A stretch of DNA of 32,477 nucleotides from Bacteroidota bacterium (GTDB lineage Bacteria > Bacteroidota > Bacteroidia > Bacteroidales > WCHB1-69): NCBI GenBank assembly GCA_019135895.1, contig JAGVVH010000215.1:1-32477 (forward strand). Direction: 5' to 3'. A program made the position numbers and the translations under genes. This document shows, in pieces, positions 24,137 through 32,476 of the stretch; the first letter of the stretch is position 1; each line of letters begins with the position of its first letter. The notes beneath the pieces were generated by a model, which worked only from the letters and a program-made list of their open reading frames with translations, had not been told where the DNA came from and made no database searches.

Positions 24137-26122
24137 ATGGCTCTCTTTGGGAAATCAAATATGGCTATTTTTGTTGTTCTGGGAGCTGTTGCTTTGTCTA
24201 TTGCATTAGTCACTATTTTTTTCCCTGAACCTTATTATGAAAATGAAAAAGACTTAATTAATTATGCTCTCGAATCCGATCAATATGAACTTGCTGAGGA
24301 GACATATCTGGCGCTGATTAGAAAGGATTCTCTAAATCCGGATTATTACTATGGGCACATTTATTCTCATTTTCTGATACCGGAAAATAATCCATCCAAA
24401 TACTCCGAAAGCGGTTCCCGCCGGGATGAATCAATCTTAAAATTTTATGAGCAAAAAAGTTTATCCGATGATGGTTTTCAGAAGGATATCGGATATTATG
24501 GATTGGGCATTTGTAATATTTATCTTAAAAATGATGACCTTGCCCGCTTTTATTTTAATAATATAACAGATAGAGACCTCAAATACCTAAATAACTCTTT
24601 GGGTAAAATATTTCTTCGGAATTGTCAATATGATTCTGCTGAAGTATTTTTACTAAGGGAAATTAATAATAACGGAAATCTTGAAGGAGCCTATTCAAAT
24701 ATTATGGAGCTCTATCTTAAAACAGGTCAGTATGACAAAATCGGGCAATTGCTGAATGATGGCAAAATAGGATATTTTAGTGATAATGACCTTATTGAAT
24801 ACTATTTTAAAACCGGAGATGTTGCCAATTACCTAAAACTTACTCTATCAGTGGGATTCCGTAATTTTGATCTCAAAAGTTTCATTGCTGCCTTTCTAAT
24901 TATGCTGGTGTGGCTTTTTTATTTGAGAAAAATTGATCTCTTTCAACCTGAAAAATGGATATACCTCATCATTACCTTTTTACTGGGAATCATCTTTTCT
25001 TATGGAACTTTTATTTTCTCAGATATAAATAATTATAAAATAGGTTTTAGTCTGACCGGTGATGTTGGTCATGATTTACTTTATTGTTTTTTGGGAATAG
25101 GGTTAATTGAAGAGACGATGAAGCTAATTCCTTTTTTGATATTGCTTAAATTTTCAAAACAAGTCAATGAGCCCATTGACTACATTATTTACATTTCGGT
25201 CTCTGCACTAGGGTTTGCCTTTGCAGAAAATATTCTTTATTTTCATGGTTTTGGGCTTGATATTATTCACGGAAGAGCATTGATATCTGTTGTAGTTCAC
25301 ATGATTTGCTCATCCATCATTGGCTATGGATTATATTTCGGCTTTAATAATATTCGATTACCCCGATATTTACGTCTAATCGTATTTCTTTTGATAGCTT
25401 CTTTTCTTCACGGTTTTTATGATTTTTGGCTAATTAACGAAACAGTTAATGCTTTTTCCATTGTTTCTATTTTGCTTGTAATCTCCGGTCTGTCGGTTTG
25501 GAATTCCATGATAAACAATTGCTTGAATTTTTCAGTTCCAGAAAATCTGGAAGTTAAAAATATTGTTCTTCCTAAACTGAAAGATTACTTAATTTACGGA
25601 TTATCAGGCATACTGATTTTTGAATATATGATTGTTTCCTTTTTATATGGGCCTCTGATTGGAAATCAAGGTCTGGCAAATACAGGATTATCCGGAGCTT
25701 ATTTAATTATTTTTTTATCGAACAACCTAAGTTCTTTCAGAGTTAGAAAATATCAAAAACAGTTGATAAAATTTTACCGTGGAGAAAATGATGATTATCA
25801 AAGCATTGTAGGAGATTATTTTACCCTTCAGGGAATTGCTGCAATTAGATATGATATAATGCCCCTTACCGGTGAAATCGTTAAATGGAAAACCGTTGAA
25901 GAAGAGGAGTTTTGGTATTTGTTAAAACTGGATACGCCATTATCTTTTGAGAATGTATGCAATAGTCATGTTATGATTATGATTCAAAAGCAAGAAGATA
26001 TGATTGAAAAAGGAGAAAAGACCATCGTTGGAGTATTTCTAATAAATAAAAAAATTGTTTTTGAAGATGATGAAATTACTAAAGATGAGTTGATTTTCTG
26101 CGGTTGGGCTATGGCCTATTAA
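24137..26122 (+). CDS. TPR protein fused to PrsW-type intramembrane protease
   Basis: A 661-residue fusion. An N-terminal helix (about residues 9-29) is followed by a helical repeat region with TPR-like spacing (about 35-250, for example YELAEETYLALIRKDSLNPD). Next comes a PrsW-family glutamic-type intramembrane protease domain. It has E325-E326 with K329 (IEETMKL), E364-N365 (FAENIL), H388 (VVHMICS), and H425 with D429 (HGFYDFW). These are the conserved acidic and histidine positions of the family. Two or three more helices (about 470-545) and a soluble C-terminal domain (about 555-661) ending in ELIFCGWAMAY follow; I do not recognise that domain. PrsW in Bacillus cleaves an anti-sigma factor; the target here is unknown. 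No anti-sigma gene is adjacent. The start at 24137 follows a very AT-rich leader. Confidence 0.82.
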   Translation: MALFGKSNMAIFVVLGAVALSIALVTIFFPEPYYENEKDLINYALESDQYELAEETYLALIRKDSLNPDYYYGHIYSHFLIPENNPSKYSESGSRRDESILKFYEQKSLSDDGFQKDIGYYGLGICNIYLKNDDLARFYFNNITDRDLKYLNNSLGKIFLRNCQYDSAEVFLLREINNNGNLEGAYSNIMELYLKTGQYDKIGQLLNDGKIGYFSDNDLIEYYFKTGDVANYLKLTLSVGFRNFDLKSFIAAFLIMLVWLFYLRKIDLFQPEKWIYLIITFLLGIIFSYGTFIFSDINNYKIGFSLTGDVGHDLLYCFLGIGLIEETMKLIPFLILLKFSKQVNEPIDYIIYISVSALGFAFAENILYFHGFGLDIIHGRALISVVVHMICSSIIGYGLYFGFNNIRLPRYLRLIVFLLIASFLHGFYDFWLINETVNAFSIVSILLVISGLSVWNSMINNCLNFSVPENLEVKNIVLPKLKDYLIYGLSGILIFEYMIVSFLYGPLIGNQGLANTGLSGAYLIIFLSNNLSSFRVRKYQKQLIKFYRGENDDYQSIVGDYFTLQGIAAIRYDIMPLTGEIVKWKTVEEEEFWYLLKLDTPLSFENVCNSHVMIMIQKQEDMIEKGEKTIVGVFLINKKIVFEDDEITKDELIFCGWAMAY

Positions 26123-26199
26123 GCTCTTTCTGAAATAATGACAAGAAAGCTTTGCAATATTTCTGCCCGATTTTCTTAAATCCATTCTTTTTTACAATT

Positions 26200-28473
26200 T
26201 TATTCTACTACTATTTCGTCGGCAAAAATCCAGCAGGGATTTCCAAACCCGCGATGCCATTCAGGACAGCGCTTTAATGATGTAGTCAGCACTTTTACAT
26301 ATCGAATCTCTTTTTTCGGAAATTGAATCTGATATTTTCTGATTTCGGATTTTCCGATAATATTACTTCCCTGTTGCTCTGATTCGCCTACTTTTTTCCA
26401 CTCTACACCATCGCAAGAGACAAAAAATTCGACTTTCACAGGCAGAAAAATCCAAGATAAAGGAGCCTCAAGAAAATCAACGCTGATGCTTTTGACTTTT
26501 ACTTTCTCCTGTAAATCAATTACGGCATCCATGTCGTTTCCTTCAAAGCCGAGCCAGTTATGCCGATAATCACTTCTGCCAAAGTTGCAGTCTGTAAGTG
26601 CGGAAGCTCCGGCCTTGTTGTATTTGGGAGAGCAGGCGCTATTCAGCACGACCGGTTTCCCGGAAGCCAGGTTGGGAGCAGTCCCTTTCTGAATGATGTT
26701 CAGTACATCGTTCAAAAACTGTTCCGGAGTATAGGCTTTACTCTCAGCCAAGGCCATAATGTTAAAATGATGACAATTGTCGACAAACCGATAGAGCCTT
26801 GCTACCATTGCTTTATTAGCTTTTAGCTTTCCCTTTTCGGTTATAAAGATTGATATCTCCGGAATCATATTGGAACAAGCGATGTCAAGCACGGCAAATT
26901 CAAGTGGCATCCGTGCCATGGAAAGCCTGTCGGACAATATCTTATCGTCAGATACTGCCACGGCAGCACTGTCAAAAAGTGCTTCATACTTTTTAATCAG
27001 CACCGGAGTTAAATAGCTCTCAAGAGCATCTGTCGGAAAGCCATAAATATCGAGTCTTTTCCCGGACTGTATTAAGGCTTGTTTCATAATATCAATATAT
27101 TGCCGAATATAAGGTGCGGCAGCACCGTAATAGCCTGCAAGAAAATCATTTATAATCAAATTGGCATCCTGATAAGGATTCCACAATAGTTTGGCAATTA
27201 GGTAAGTTCGCAATTGATGAAATTCGGTTACCTCTTCCCCGCTGCCTTGTTCAAACATCATCCTGATGCCATGGTCGGCAAGGAATTGAAGATTTGGCTT
27301 GAGTACATGTAAGTTTGGAAAAGGATCAAGGTAGTTGCGAAACTGAACCACATAATCCCACATAAAAATATTATGGGTCAGGGCAGCCCAGTCTTCTACA
27401 TCCTGACGGAATTCCGTTTCTCCCGGGTCTTCCGCAAAAGAACGGCTGCGGTTGCACTCTATTGAACACAGCATAATGTTAACATTGTCTGCCGGCACAA
27501 TATTTTGGGGTGCCTTTCTCGAAAACTGATAGGCCAGGGTAGAAATAATCTTGTCGGGAAAGGCTGCAGCCACTTGGTTGATAAACCATACCAAGCTCCC
27601 CGAAGGAGTATTCCCGAATTTTTTATCCAGCGCCTTACAACTGTCGCAAGTACAGAAATTATAATTGTCATTATTGGACACCGACCAATATCGGGCTGCA
27701 GGATTTTGCTGAATCATCTTACTAAGATTGGTTATCAGCTCTTCTCTCATATCAGGATTGGAAAGACAAAGCTGACCGTCTTTTATCCTCTTGCCATTAA
27801 TCTCCGAAAACCATTCCGGATGTGTCTCAAAATATTGTTCAGCAGGAATAAGAGTTTGGAAAGTGTGGACAAACATGCCCCATTCTCTTGCTATATCAGT
27901 ACGATTGTGCAATTTATGCCAATCTGCATAAGAGCTGTTCTGAATAGGATAAAGATGCAAAGTCTCCCGATAGCTGAAAACGGGGTGTTGAATATCCTTA
28001 ATTTGCGGAATGGAGACAATGGATATCTTCGGAATTACAAGGGCATCGGGGGCATACATCCGGCAACCGAGATGTTTTTCAAGAAATTCATAAACTCCAT
28101 ATAAAGTGCCCTTTCTCCCGCTTCCGGCAATAAGGAGCTTTTCTTTGTCGGTATAAATGATAAAGCCCTCATCCCGGGGAATTTCTTTCATCGGTAATAA
28201 TTCCTTTAAACGGTTATTTTTCCCAATCACAATTTCATAATCGGAAGGAGTGGTCGAATCAGCGACAATATCAAGGGTTACATTAGTAATGGCAAACAGA
28301 TAGCGCTGCAACTCTTTGGCTGCATAGAGCTCCATGGAATCCGCCTTTTCGCCGACCACAATTTGATAGGAAGAGAGCCCCTTATCGACAAGAACTACAT
28401 TTTGACTTTTAAGAGAAAAAGTAAAAAAAAGAAGGCAAAGGAGCGTTAAAGAAATAGTAACTTTATTCTTCAT
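26200..28473 (-). CDS. Secreted DUF4838 protein with discoidin-like C-terminus
   Basis: A 757-residue exported protein. A signal peptide (about residues 1-23, ending near KSQ) leads into a small alpha/beta domain (about 30-150) like the N-terminal domain of alpha-glucuronidases and GH20-type enzymes. A large DUF4838 catalytic-like domain follows (about 155-590), with VSNNDNYNFCTCDSC (C274, C276, C279) and WDYVVQFRNYLDPFPN. The C-terminus (about 600-757) looks like an F5/8 type C sugar-binding beta-sandwich. The family is abundant in Bacteroidota and is thought to act on glycans, but its chemistry is not settled. No SusC/SusD pair, sulfatase or regulator is nearby, so it is outside a polysaccharide-utilisation locus. 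A TAnnTTTG promoter is 24 bases upstream. Confidence 0.85.
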   Translation of the reverse strand: MKNKVTISLTLLCLLFFTFSLKSQNVVLVDKGLSSYQIVVGEKADSMELYAAKELQRYLFAITNVTLDIVADSTTPSDYEIVIGKNNRLKELLPMKEIPRDEGFIIYTDKEKLLIAGSGRKGTLYGVYEFLEKHLGCRMYAPDALVIPKISIVSIPQIKDIQHPVFSYRETLHLYPIQNSSYADWHKLHNRTDIAREWGMFVHTFQTLIPAEQYFETHPEWFSEINGKRIKDGQLCLSNPDMREELITNLSKMIQQNPAARYWSVSNNDNYNFCTCDSCKALDKKFGNTPSGSLVWFINQVAAAFPDKIISTLAYQFSRKAPQNIVPADNVNIMLCSIECNRSRSFAEDPGETEFRQDVEDWAALTHNIFMWDYVVQFRNYLDPFPNLHVLKPNLQFLADHGIRMMFEQGSGEEVTEFHQLRTYLIAKLLWNPYQDANLIINDFLAGYYGAAAPYIRQYIDIMKQALIQSGKRLDIYGFPTDALESYLTPVLIKKYEALFDSAAVAVSDDKILSDRLSMARMPLEFAVLDIACSNMIPEISIFITEKGKLKANKAMVARLYRFVDNCHHFNIMALAESKAYTPEQFLNDVLNIIQKGTAPNLASGKPVVLNSACSPKYNKAGASALTDCNFGRSDYRHNWLGFEGNDMDAVIDLQEKVKVKSISVDFLEAPLSWIFLPVKVEFFVSCDGVEWKKVGESEQQGSNIIGKSEIRKYQIQFPKKEIRYVKVLTTSLKRCPEWHRGFGNPCWIFADEIVVE

Positions 28474-28497
28474 CTGTAAATGGTATTAATCGGAAAA

Positions 28498-28505
28498 CAA
28501 AAATA
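28498..28505 (-). promoter_or_regulatory. -7 promoter motif for the DUF4838 gene
   Basis: Minus-strand TATTTTTG matches TAnnTTTG and ends 24 bases before the start codon. A GC-rich hairpin (28515-28536) lies just upstream, over the expected -33 region. Confidence 0.45.
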
Positions 28506-28514
28506 GGCAATTAT

Positions 28515-28536
28515 CGGCACCGCTTATCCGGTGTCG
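28515..28536. promoter_or_regulatory. GC-rich inverted repeat, possible operator
   Basis: CGGCACCG at 28515-28522 pairs with CGGTGTCG at 28529-28536 over eight positions, one of them G-T, around a six-base loop. It stands out in AT-rich DNA and covers the -33 area of the DUF4838 promoter. An operator is possible, and no T-run follows in either direction. Confidence 0.35.
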
Positions 28537-28759
28537 AAAAAATGTCTTTCATTTTAAAAGCATTGGATGATACGGACTGCTAACTCAAAATTTGCACTGC
28601 AAAGCAAGAAAAGCCGAAACGCCCCTGAAAATCTATTATTTTTTAACTTTTTAATATAATATTTTTGGCTGAAAAAGGCTGATTTCTAAGGGAAAATCAA
28701 ATCAAGACAAGGTAGTTTATTATTCAGTGAAAAGAGTAGTTTTATTCTCAAAAAAATTA

Positions 28760-28767
28760 TATTTTTG
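28760..28767 (+). promoter_or_regulatory. -7 promoter motif for the dehydrogenase pair
   Basis: TATTTTTG followed by C matches TAnnTTTG and ends 70 bases before the preferred dehydrogenase start. A second identical motif at 28660-28667 is an alternative upstream start. Neither has a clear TTTG -33 box at the usual distance. Confidence 0.45.
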
Positions 28768-28837
28768 CAATCATTATTTAAGAAGGGACATTAAAGGAAG
28801 ATGTTCAAAAATTAATCATATAATAAACACAAAAACT

Positions 28838-30319
28838 ATGGAAAATTTCAAAAATTACATTAACGGAGAGTGGGTTCCGGCAGTATCCGGGAAAACTTTT
28901 TTAAACTATAACCCTGCTAACTTAGAAGATATCATCGGTGAATTTGCTCTGTCGGATAAGGAAGATGTAAATAATGCAGTGGTAGCTGCCAGAAAAGCTT
29001 TTGAGAGCTGGCGTCTGATTCCTGCACCCAAAAGAGGTGATATGATGCGCAAAGTGGGCGATATTTTTAACCGTCGTAAAAAAGAGTTAGCCCAAATAAT
29101 GACCCGCGAAATGGGAAAACCTACTTTTGAAACAGAAGGTGATGTTCAGGAAGCTATTGATACAGCCTATTATGCAGCTTCTGAAACCCGCCGTCTTTTT
29201 GGACATACTGTTCCCAGCGAGATGAATAATAAAATGAATCTTTCATTTAGAGTTCCTATCGGTGTGGTGGGTGTGATTACGGCTTGGAATTTTCCGATTG
29301 CAGTTCCGTCATGGAAAATATTACCTGCAATTGCTGCCGGTAATACCGTAGTTTTCAAACCTTCCAAAGATGCTCCACACTCAGGTGTTATCTTTGCCGA
29401 AATCATGGAAGAAGCCGGTTTCCCGAAAGGCGTATTTAATGTTCTGCTTGGAAAAGGCAGCATGGGAGACCATATCGTTCATCATCCGGATGTAAATGTA
29501 ATAGGATTTACCGGTTCAACAGAAATTGGTACTGACATTGCTGAGGTTTGCGGTAAACTGAATAAAAAATGCTCTTTGGAAATGGGTGGCAAAAATGCAC
29601 AAATTGTGATGGATGACGCCAATCTTGAACTGGCTCTTGAAGGAGCTCTCTGGGGAGCTTTCGGAACTACCGGACAACGTTGTACCGCCACTTCCCGCCT
29701 TATTGTTCATAAAGCCGTTTATGACAAATTTTTGGGAATGCTGAAAGAACGTGCTGAAAAACTGAAAATCGGACCGGGACTTGTACAAGGAACTGAAATG
29801 GGACCTGTGATTCATCTTAAATCTTTGGAAAACTGCGAACGCATAGTTAAAGTGGCTGTTAAAGAAGGTGGCAGACTTGTTACCGGAGGACATCGCGTTA
29901 CTCAAAACAACCTTGATAAAGGATGTTTCTTTGAACCTACTATTATTGCAGATGTTGATGAAACGCACACTATTTTTAATGAAGAGGTTTTTGGACCGGT
30001 ACTCTGTGTTGCCAAAGCCGACTCTTTCGAACACGCCCTGATGCTGATCAATCATAGCGAATATGGACTTTCAGGTTCTATCTATACGAAAGATGTGAAC
30101 AACGCCTGGACCGCTGCCCGCGAAATTCAAACCGGTATTTGCTATATTAACGCCCCTACCATTGGAGCTGAAGCTCACATGCCTTTTGGCGGAGTTAAAG
30201 GAACCGGCAACGGACATCGCGAAGGCGGATGGACTGCTTTTGACATTTTTACCGAATGGAAAACAGTTTATTTCGACTATTCCGACAAATTGCAAAGAGC
30301 CCAGATCGACAATTACTAA
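28838..30319 (+). CDS. NAD(P)-dependent aldehyde (semialdehyde) dehydrogenase
   Basis: A 493-residue aldehyde dehydrogenase oxidising an aldehyde to a carboxylate. The start is placed at 28838 (MENFKNYINGEWV, the usual beginning). The frame extends to 28727, but the extra 37 residues match nothing and start before a promoter motif. The cofactor site includes ITAWNFP and GFTGSTEIG, the general base is E248 (LEMGGKN) and the nucleophile is C282 (GQRCTATSR). The C-terminal HMPFGGVKGTGNGHREGG recalls the ALDH7-like and ketoglutarate/aminoadipate-semialdehyde group, so a lysine- or sugar-acid-derived semialdehyde is a possible substrate. It precedes pruA by 52 bases, probably as one operon. All catalytic residues are intact; the substrate is unproven. 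Confidence 0.88.
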   Translation: MENFKNYINGEWVPAVSGKTFLNYNPANLEDIIGEFALSDKEDVNNAVVAARKAFESWRLIPAPKRGDMMRKVGDIFNRRKKELAQIMTREMGKPTFETEGDVQEAIDTAYYAASETRRLFGHTVPSEMNNKMNLSFRVPIGVVGVITAWNFPIAVPSWKILPAIAAGNTVVFKPSKDAPHSGVIFAEIMEEAGFPKGVFNVLLGKGSMGDHIVHHPDVNVIGFTGSTEIGTDIAEVCGKLNKKCSLEMGGKNAQIVMDDANLELALEGALWGAFGTTGQRCTATSRLIVHKAVYDKFLGMLKERAEKLKIGPGLVQGTEMGPVIHLKSLENCERIVKVAVKEGGRLVTGGHRVTQNNLDKGCFFEPTIIADVDETHTIFNEEVFGPVLCVAKADSFEHALMLINHSEYGLSGSIYTKDVNNAWTAAREIQTGICYINAPTIGAEAHMPFGGVKGTGNGHREGGWTAFDIFTEWKTVYFDYSDKLQRAQIDNY

Positions 30320-30371
30320 TGGTCTGCTATCAAACGAAAATAAATAGTATTAATTTATAAATTACATTTTT

Positions 30372-32009
30372 ATGAACAATGCAAATTTTGAATTCAGAGA
30401 ACCTAAGAATGAACCCATTCTTTCTTATGCTCCCGGGACACCCGAAAGAAAACTTTTACAAGAAGAGTTAGAAAGACAGTACAAAAAAACTGTTGAAATT
30501 CCACTTATCATTGGAGGGAAAGAGGTTAAGACCGGAAATTTGGGAAAAGTGGTAATGCCTACCGAACACGGACATGTGTTGGCTACTTATCACAAAGTGG
30601 GTGAAAAAGAGGTTAAAATGGCTATTGAAGCTGCCATGAAAGCAAAGAAACAATGGGAAAATACTCCCTGGATTGAACGTGCTTCTGTTATGATGAAAGC
30701 TGCAGAACTGCTGGCAAAGAAATATCGCTATCTTTTGAATGCCGCTACCATGCTCGGCCAAGGGAAAAATCCTTTCCAGGCTGAAATTGACAGTGCCTGT
30801 GAAGCAATTGACTTCCTCCGTTTCAATGCCTACTTTGCTTCCAAAATTTACTCACAACATCCTATGTCTGACAATACTACCATCAATCGTACGGAATACC
30901 GTCCTTTGGAAGGTTTTGTATATGCCATCTCTCCCTTTAACTTTACCGCTATCGCTTGCAACCTGAACATCTCTCCGGTGCTGATGGGAAATGTGACCAT
31001 CTGGAAACCTGCTACCACCGCTATATTGTCCAACTATTACCTGATGAAGGTGTTTAAAGAAGCCGGCTTACCTGACGGCGTTATCAACTTCTTACCTGGT
31101 AGTGGCTCCGTTATCAGCGATACTGTTTTTGCATCAAAAGATTTTGCAGGAGTTCATTTTACCGGAAGTACTTCTACCTTTAACGCTTTCTGGAATACCA
31201 TCGGAAAGAATGTCGGCAATTACAGAACCTATCCTAAGATCGTCGGAGAAACCGGCGGAAAAGATTTTATCTTTGCTCACCACTCTGCCGATCCTAAAGA
31301 ATTGGCTGTTGCTATGGTTCGCGGCTCTTTCGAGTATCAGGGACAAAAATGCTCTGCCGCTTCCCGCGCTTATATCCCCAAATCTTTGTGGAGTAAAACG
31401 CTTAAGGAAATTAACGAAATGATGAAAACCGTTAAAATGGGCGATGTTCGCGATTTCACCAATTTTGTGAATGCTGTTATTGATGAGAAATCTTTTGACA
31501 ATATTGCCAAATATATTGACAGAGCTAAAAAATCTCCAAATGCTGAAATCGTTTTGGGTGGAAAATATGACAAATCGGTAGGGTATTATATTGAGCCAAC
31601 GATTATCGAAGCTAAGGTTCCTAACTATGAAACTTTGGAAATAGAGTTGTTCGGTCCTGTGATGACCGTGTATGTTTATGAAGATAAAAAATATACCGAA
31701 ACATTGCACCTTTGCGACGAAACTTCTCCTTACGCATTAACCGGTTCTATCTTTGCCAATGACCGCACTGCCGTTATTGAGGCATTCGATATTCTGAGAT
31801 ATGCTGCCGGAAACTTCTATATCAACGACAAACCAACCGGTGCCGTTGTTGGAAATCAACCGTTTGGTGGAGCAAGAGCCTCCGGAACTAATGATAAAGC
31901 AGGTAGCTCACTGAATCTCTACAGATGGGTGAGCCCACGTTGCATCAAGGAAACTTTGTTGCCGCCAACAGACTATAGCTATCCGTTTCTTCAACCGGAT
32001 AAGAAATAG
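30372..32009 (+). CDS. pruA: L-glutamate gamma-semialdehyde (P5C) dehydrogenase
   Basis: A 545-residue P5C dehydrogenase that oxidises glutamate-gamma-semialdehyde to glutamate, the last step of proline and ornithine/arginine breakdown. It is the stand-alone, eukaryote-like form, not the PutA fusion. The N-terminus has NEPILSYAPGTPERKLLQEEL, typical of that form, then ISPFNFTAIACN, general base E293 (GETGGKD) and catalytic C327 (GQKCSAASRAY). The length is normal. It follows another dehydrogenase by 52 bases and ends at a strong hairpin terminator (32033-32065). No proline dehydrogenase gene is in the window. Even so, it suggests that amino acids are a carbon and energy source. Confidence 0.93.
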   Translation: MNNANFEFREPKNEPILSYAPGTPERKLLQEELERQYKKTVEIPLIIGGKEVKTGNLGKVVMPTEHGHVLATYHKVGEKEVKMAIEAAMKAKKQWENTPWIERASVMMKAAELLAKKYRYLLNAATMLGQGKNPFQAEIDSACEAIDFLRFNAYFASKIYSQHPMSDNTTINRTEYRPLEGFVYAISPFNFTAIACNLNISPVLMGNVTIWKPATTAILSNYYLMKVFKEAGLPDGVINFLPGSGSVISDTVFASKDFAGVHFTGSTSTFNAFWNTIGKNVGNYRTYPKIVGETGGKDFIFAHHSADPKELAVAMVRGSFEYQGQKCSAASRAYIPKSLWSKTLKEINEMMKTVKMGDVRDFTNFVNAVIDEKSFDNIAKYIDRAKKSPNAEIVLGGKYDKSVGYYIEPTIIEAKVPNYETLEIELFGPVMTVYVYEDKKYTETLHLCDETSPYALTGSIFANDRTAVIEAFDILRYAAGNFYINDKPTGAVVGNQPFGGARASGTNDKAGSSLNLYRWVSPRCIKETLLPPTDYSYPFLQPDKK

Positions 32010-32032
32010 TAAAAGGCTTTAATCGCTATTTA

Positions 32033-32065
32033 AAAGGTCGTCATCTAAATGGCGACCTTTTTTTA
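32033..32065. terminator. Strong bidirectional terminator after pruA
   Basis: AAAGGTCGTCAT at 32033-32044 pairs with ATGGCGACCTTT at 32049-32060 over 12 positions (one G-T) around a CTAA loop, followed by a run of seven T/A-rich bases. It lies 24 bases after the pruA stop. The flanking A/T runs let it also end the minus-strand gene whose stop codon is at 32063-32065. Confidence 0.85.
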
Positions 32066-32476
32066 TTGCTGTTTCTCAATTAAGTATTTCCAATACCTTA
32101 CAGGCATGTCCTGCCGGTGTTTTCGGGGATTGGCTCTCTCTTTGATGGCAATGGCTTTAAAATAGGTTTTCCATAATTGCTGGAATAGACGTTCATCTTC
32201 CGCCATCGTCGCATCATCCAGGAAACCGGTGAGCAAAGGAATTCCTTTTTCGGTAACCGTTATTTGACGAACCTCTTTTAAATCATAATAGTACCCGTAT
32301 TGACGTTGCATATCATAAATGAACCATTTCTGGTCGGCAAAACGATCGCGAAAATGATCAATGGCCGTATCCACCCGAGCAACCCCATATTTGAAATTAG
32401 TCCAATAAAGATTTATCAAAGAATTGTGGAAGTAAATTATGAAGTTCAGAGATTTTATAGTCATTGATATGTTCAA
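32063..32476 (-). CDS. DUF4130/TIGR03915-like protein, C-terminal part
   Basis: The reading frame runs off the right edge of the window. The last 95 or so residues fit the C-terminal part of the DUF4130/TIGR03915 family, a putative DNA-metabolism protein usually next to a radical SAM protein: DHFRDRFADQKWFIYD, RQYGYYYDL, LFQQLWKTYFKAIAIKERANP, MPVRYWKYL. The preceding 40 residues look unlike the family: the expected NVLPL motif before the helix is missing and the sequence is Asn/Ile-rich. Another frame in the same stretch ends in a stop. The gene may therefore be a degenerate 5' end, a deletion or a fused copy, but the missing left part may also lie outside the window. The reported start is a TTG and is not to be trusted. 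Confidence 0.65.
   Translation of the reverse strand: MNISMTIKSLNFIIYFHNSLINLYWTNFKYGVARVDTAIDHFRDRFADQKWFIYDMQRQYGYYYDLKEVRQITVTEKGIPLLTGFLDDATMAEDERLFQQLWKTYFKAIAIKERANPRKHRQDMPVRYWKYLIEKQQ

Larger units (their letters stand above)
28474..28837. other. Divergent intergenic region
   Basis: This 364-base gap separates the DUF4838 gene (minus) and the aldehyde dehydrogenase gene (plus). It contains a minus-strand -7 motif at 28498-28505, an eight-pair GC-rich hairpin at 28515-28536 and two plus-strand TATTTTTG motifs at 28660-28667 and 28760-28767. An in-frame upstream extension of the dehydrogenase reaches 28727, but it begins before the second promoter motif and has no conserved residues. 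I see no other gene. Confidence 0.6.

Noticed and set aside
26123..26199. Hairpin AGCTCTTTCT with AGAAAGCT as a terminator between convergent genes
   Set aside because: The pairing needs a two-base bulge and is not followed by a clear T-run, so it was not listed as a terminator.
27505..28104. Plus-strand 199-residue open frame antisense to the DUF4838 gene
   Set aside because: No signal peptide, domain or plausible start context; the opposite strand encodes a clear secreted protein over the whole stretch.
28727..28837. N-terminal extension of the aldehyde dehydrogenase
   Set aside because: The 37 extra residues do not fit the family, and the extension begins upstream of the TATTTTTG box at 28760; the ATG at 28838 starts the normal MENFKNYINGEWV.
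31134..31709. Minus-strand 191-residue open frame antisense to pruA
   Set aside because: Composition is that of a mirror frame and the sense strand carries the intact catalytic residues of P5C dehydrogenase.
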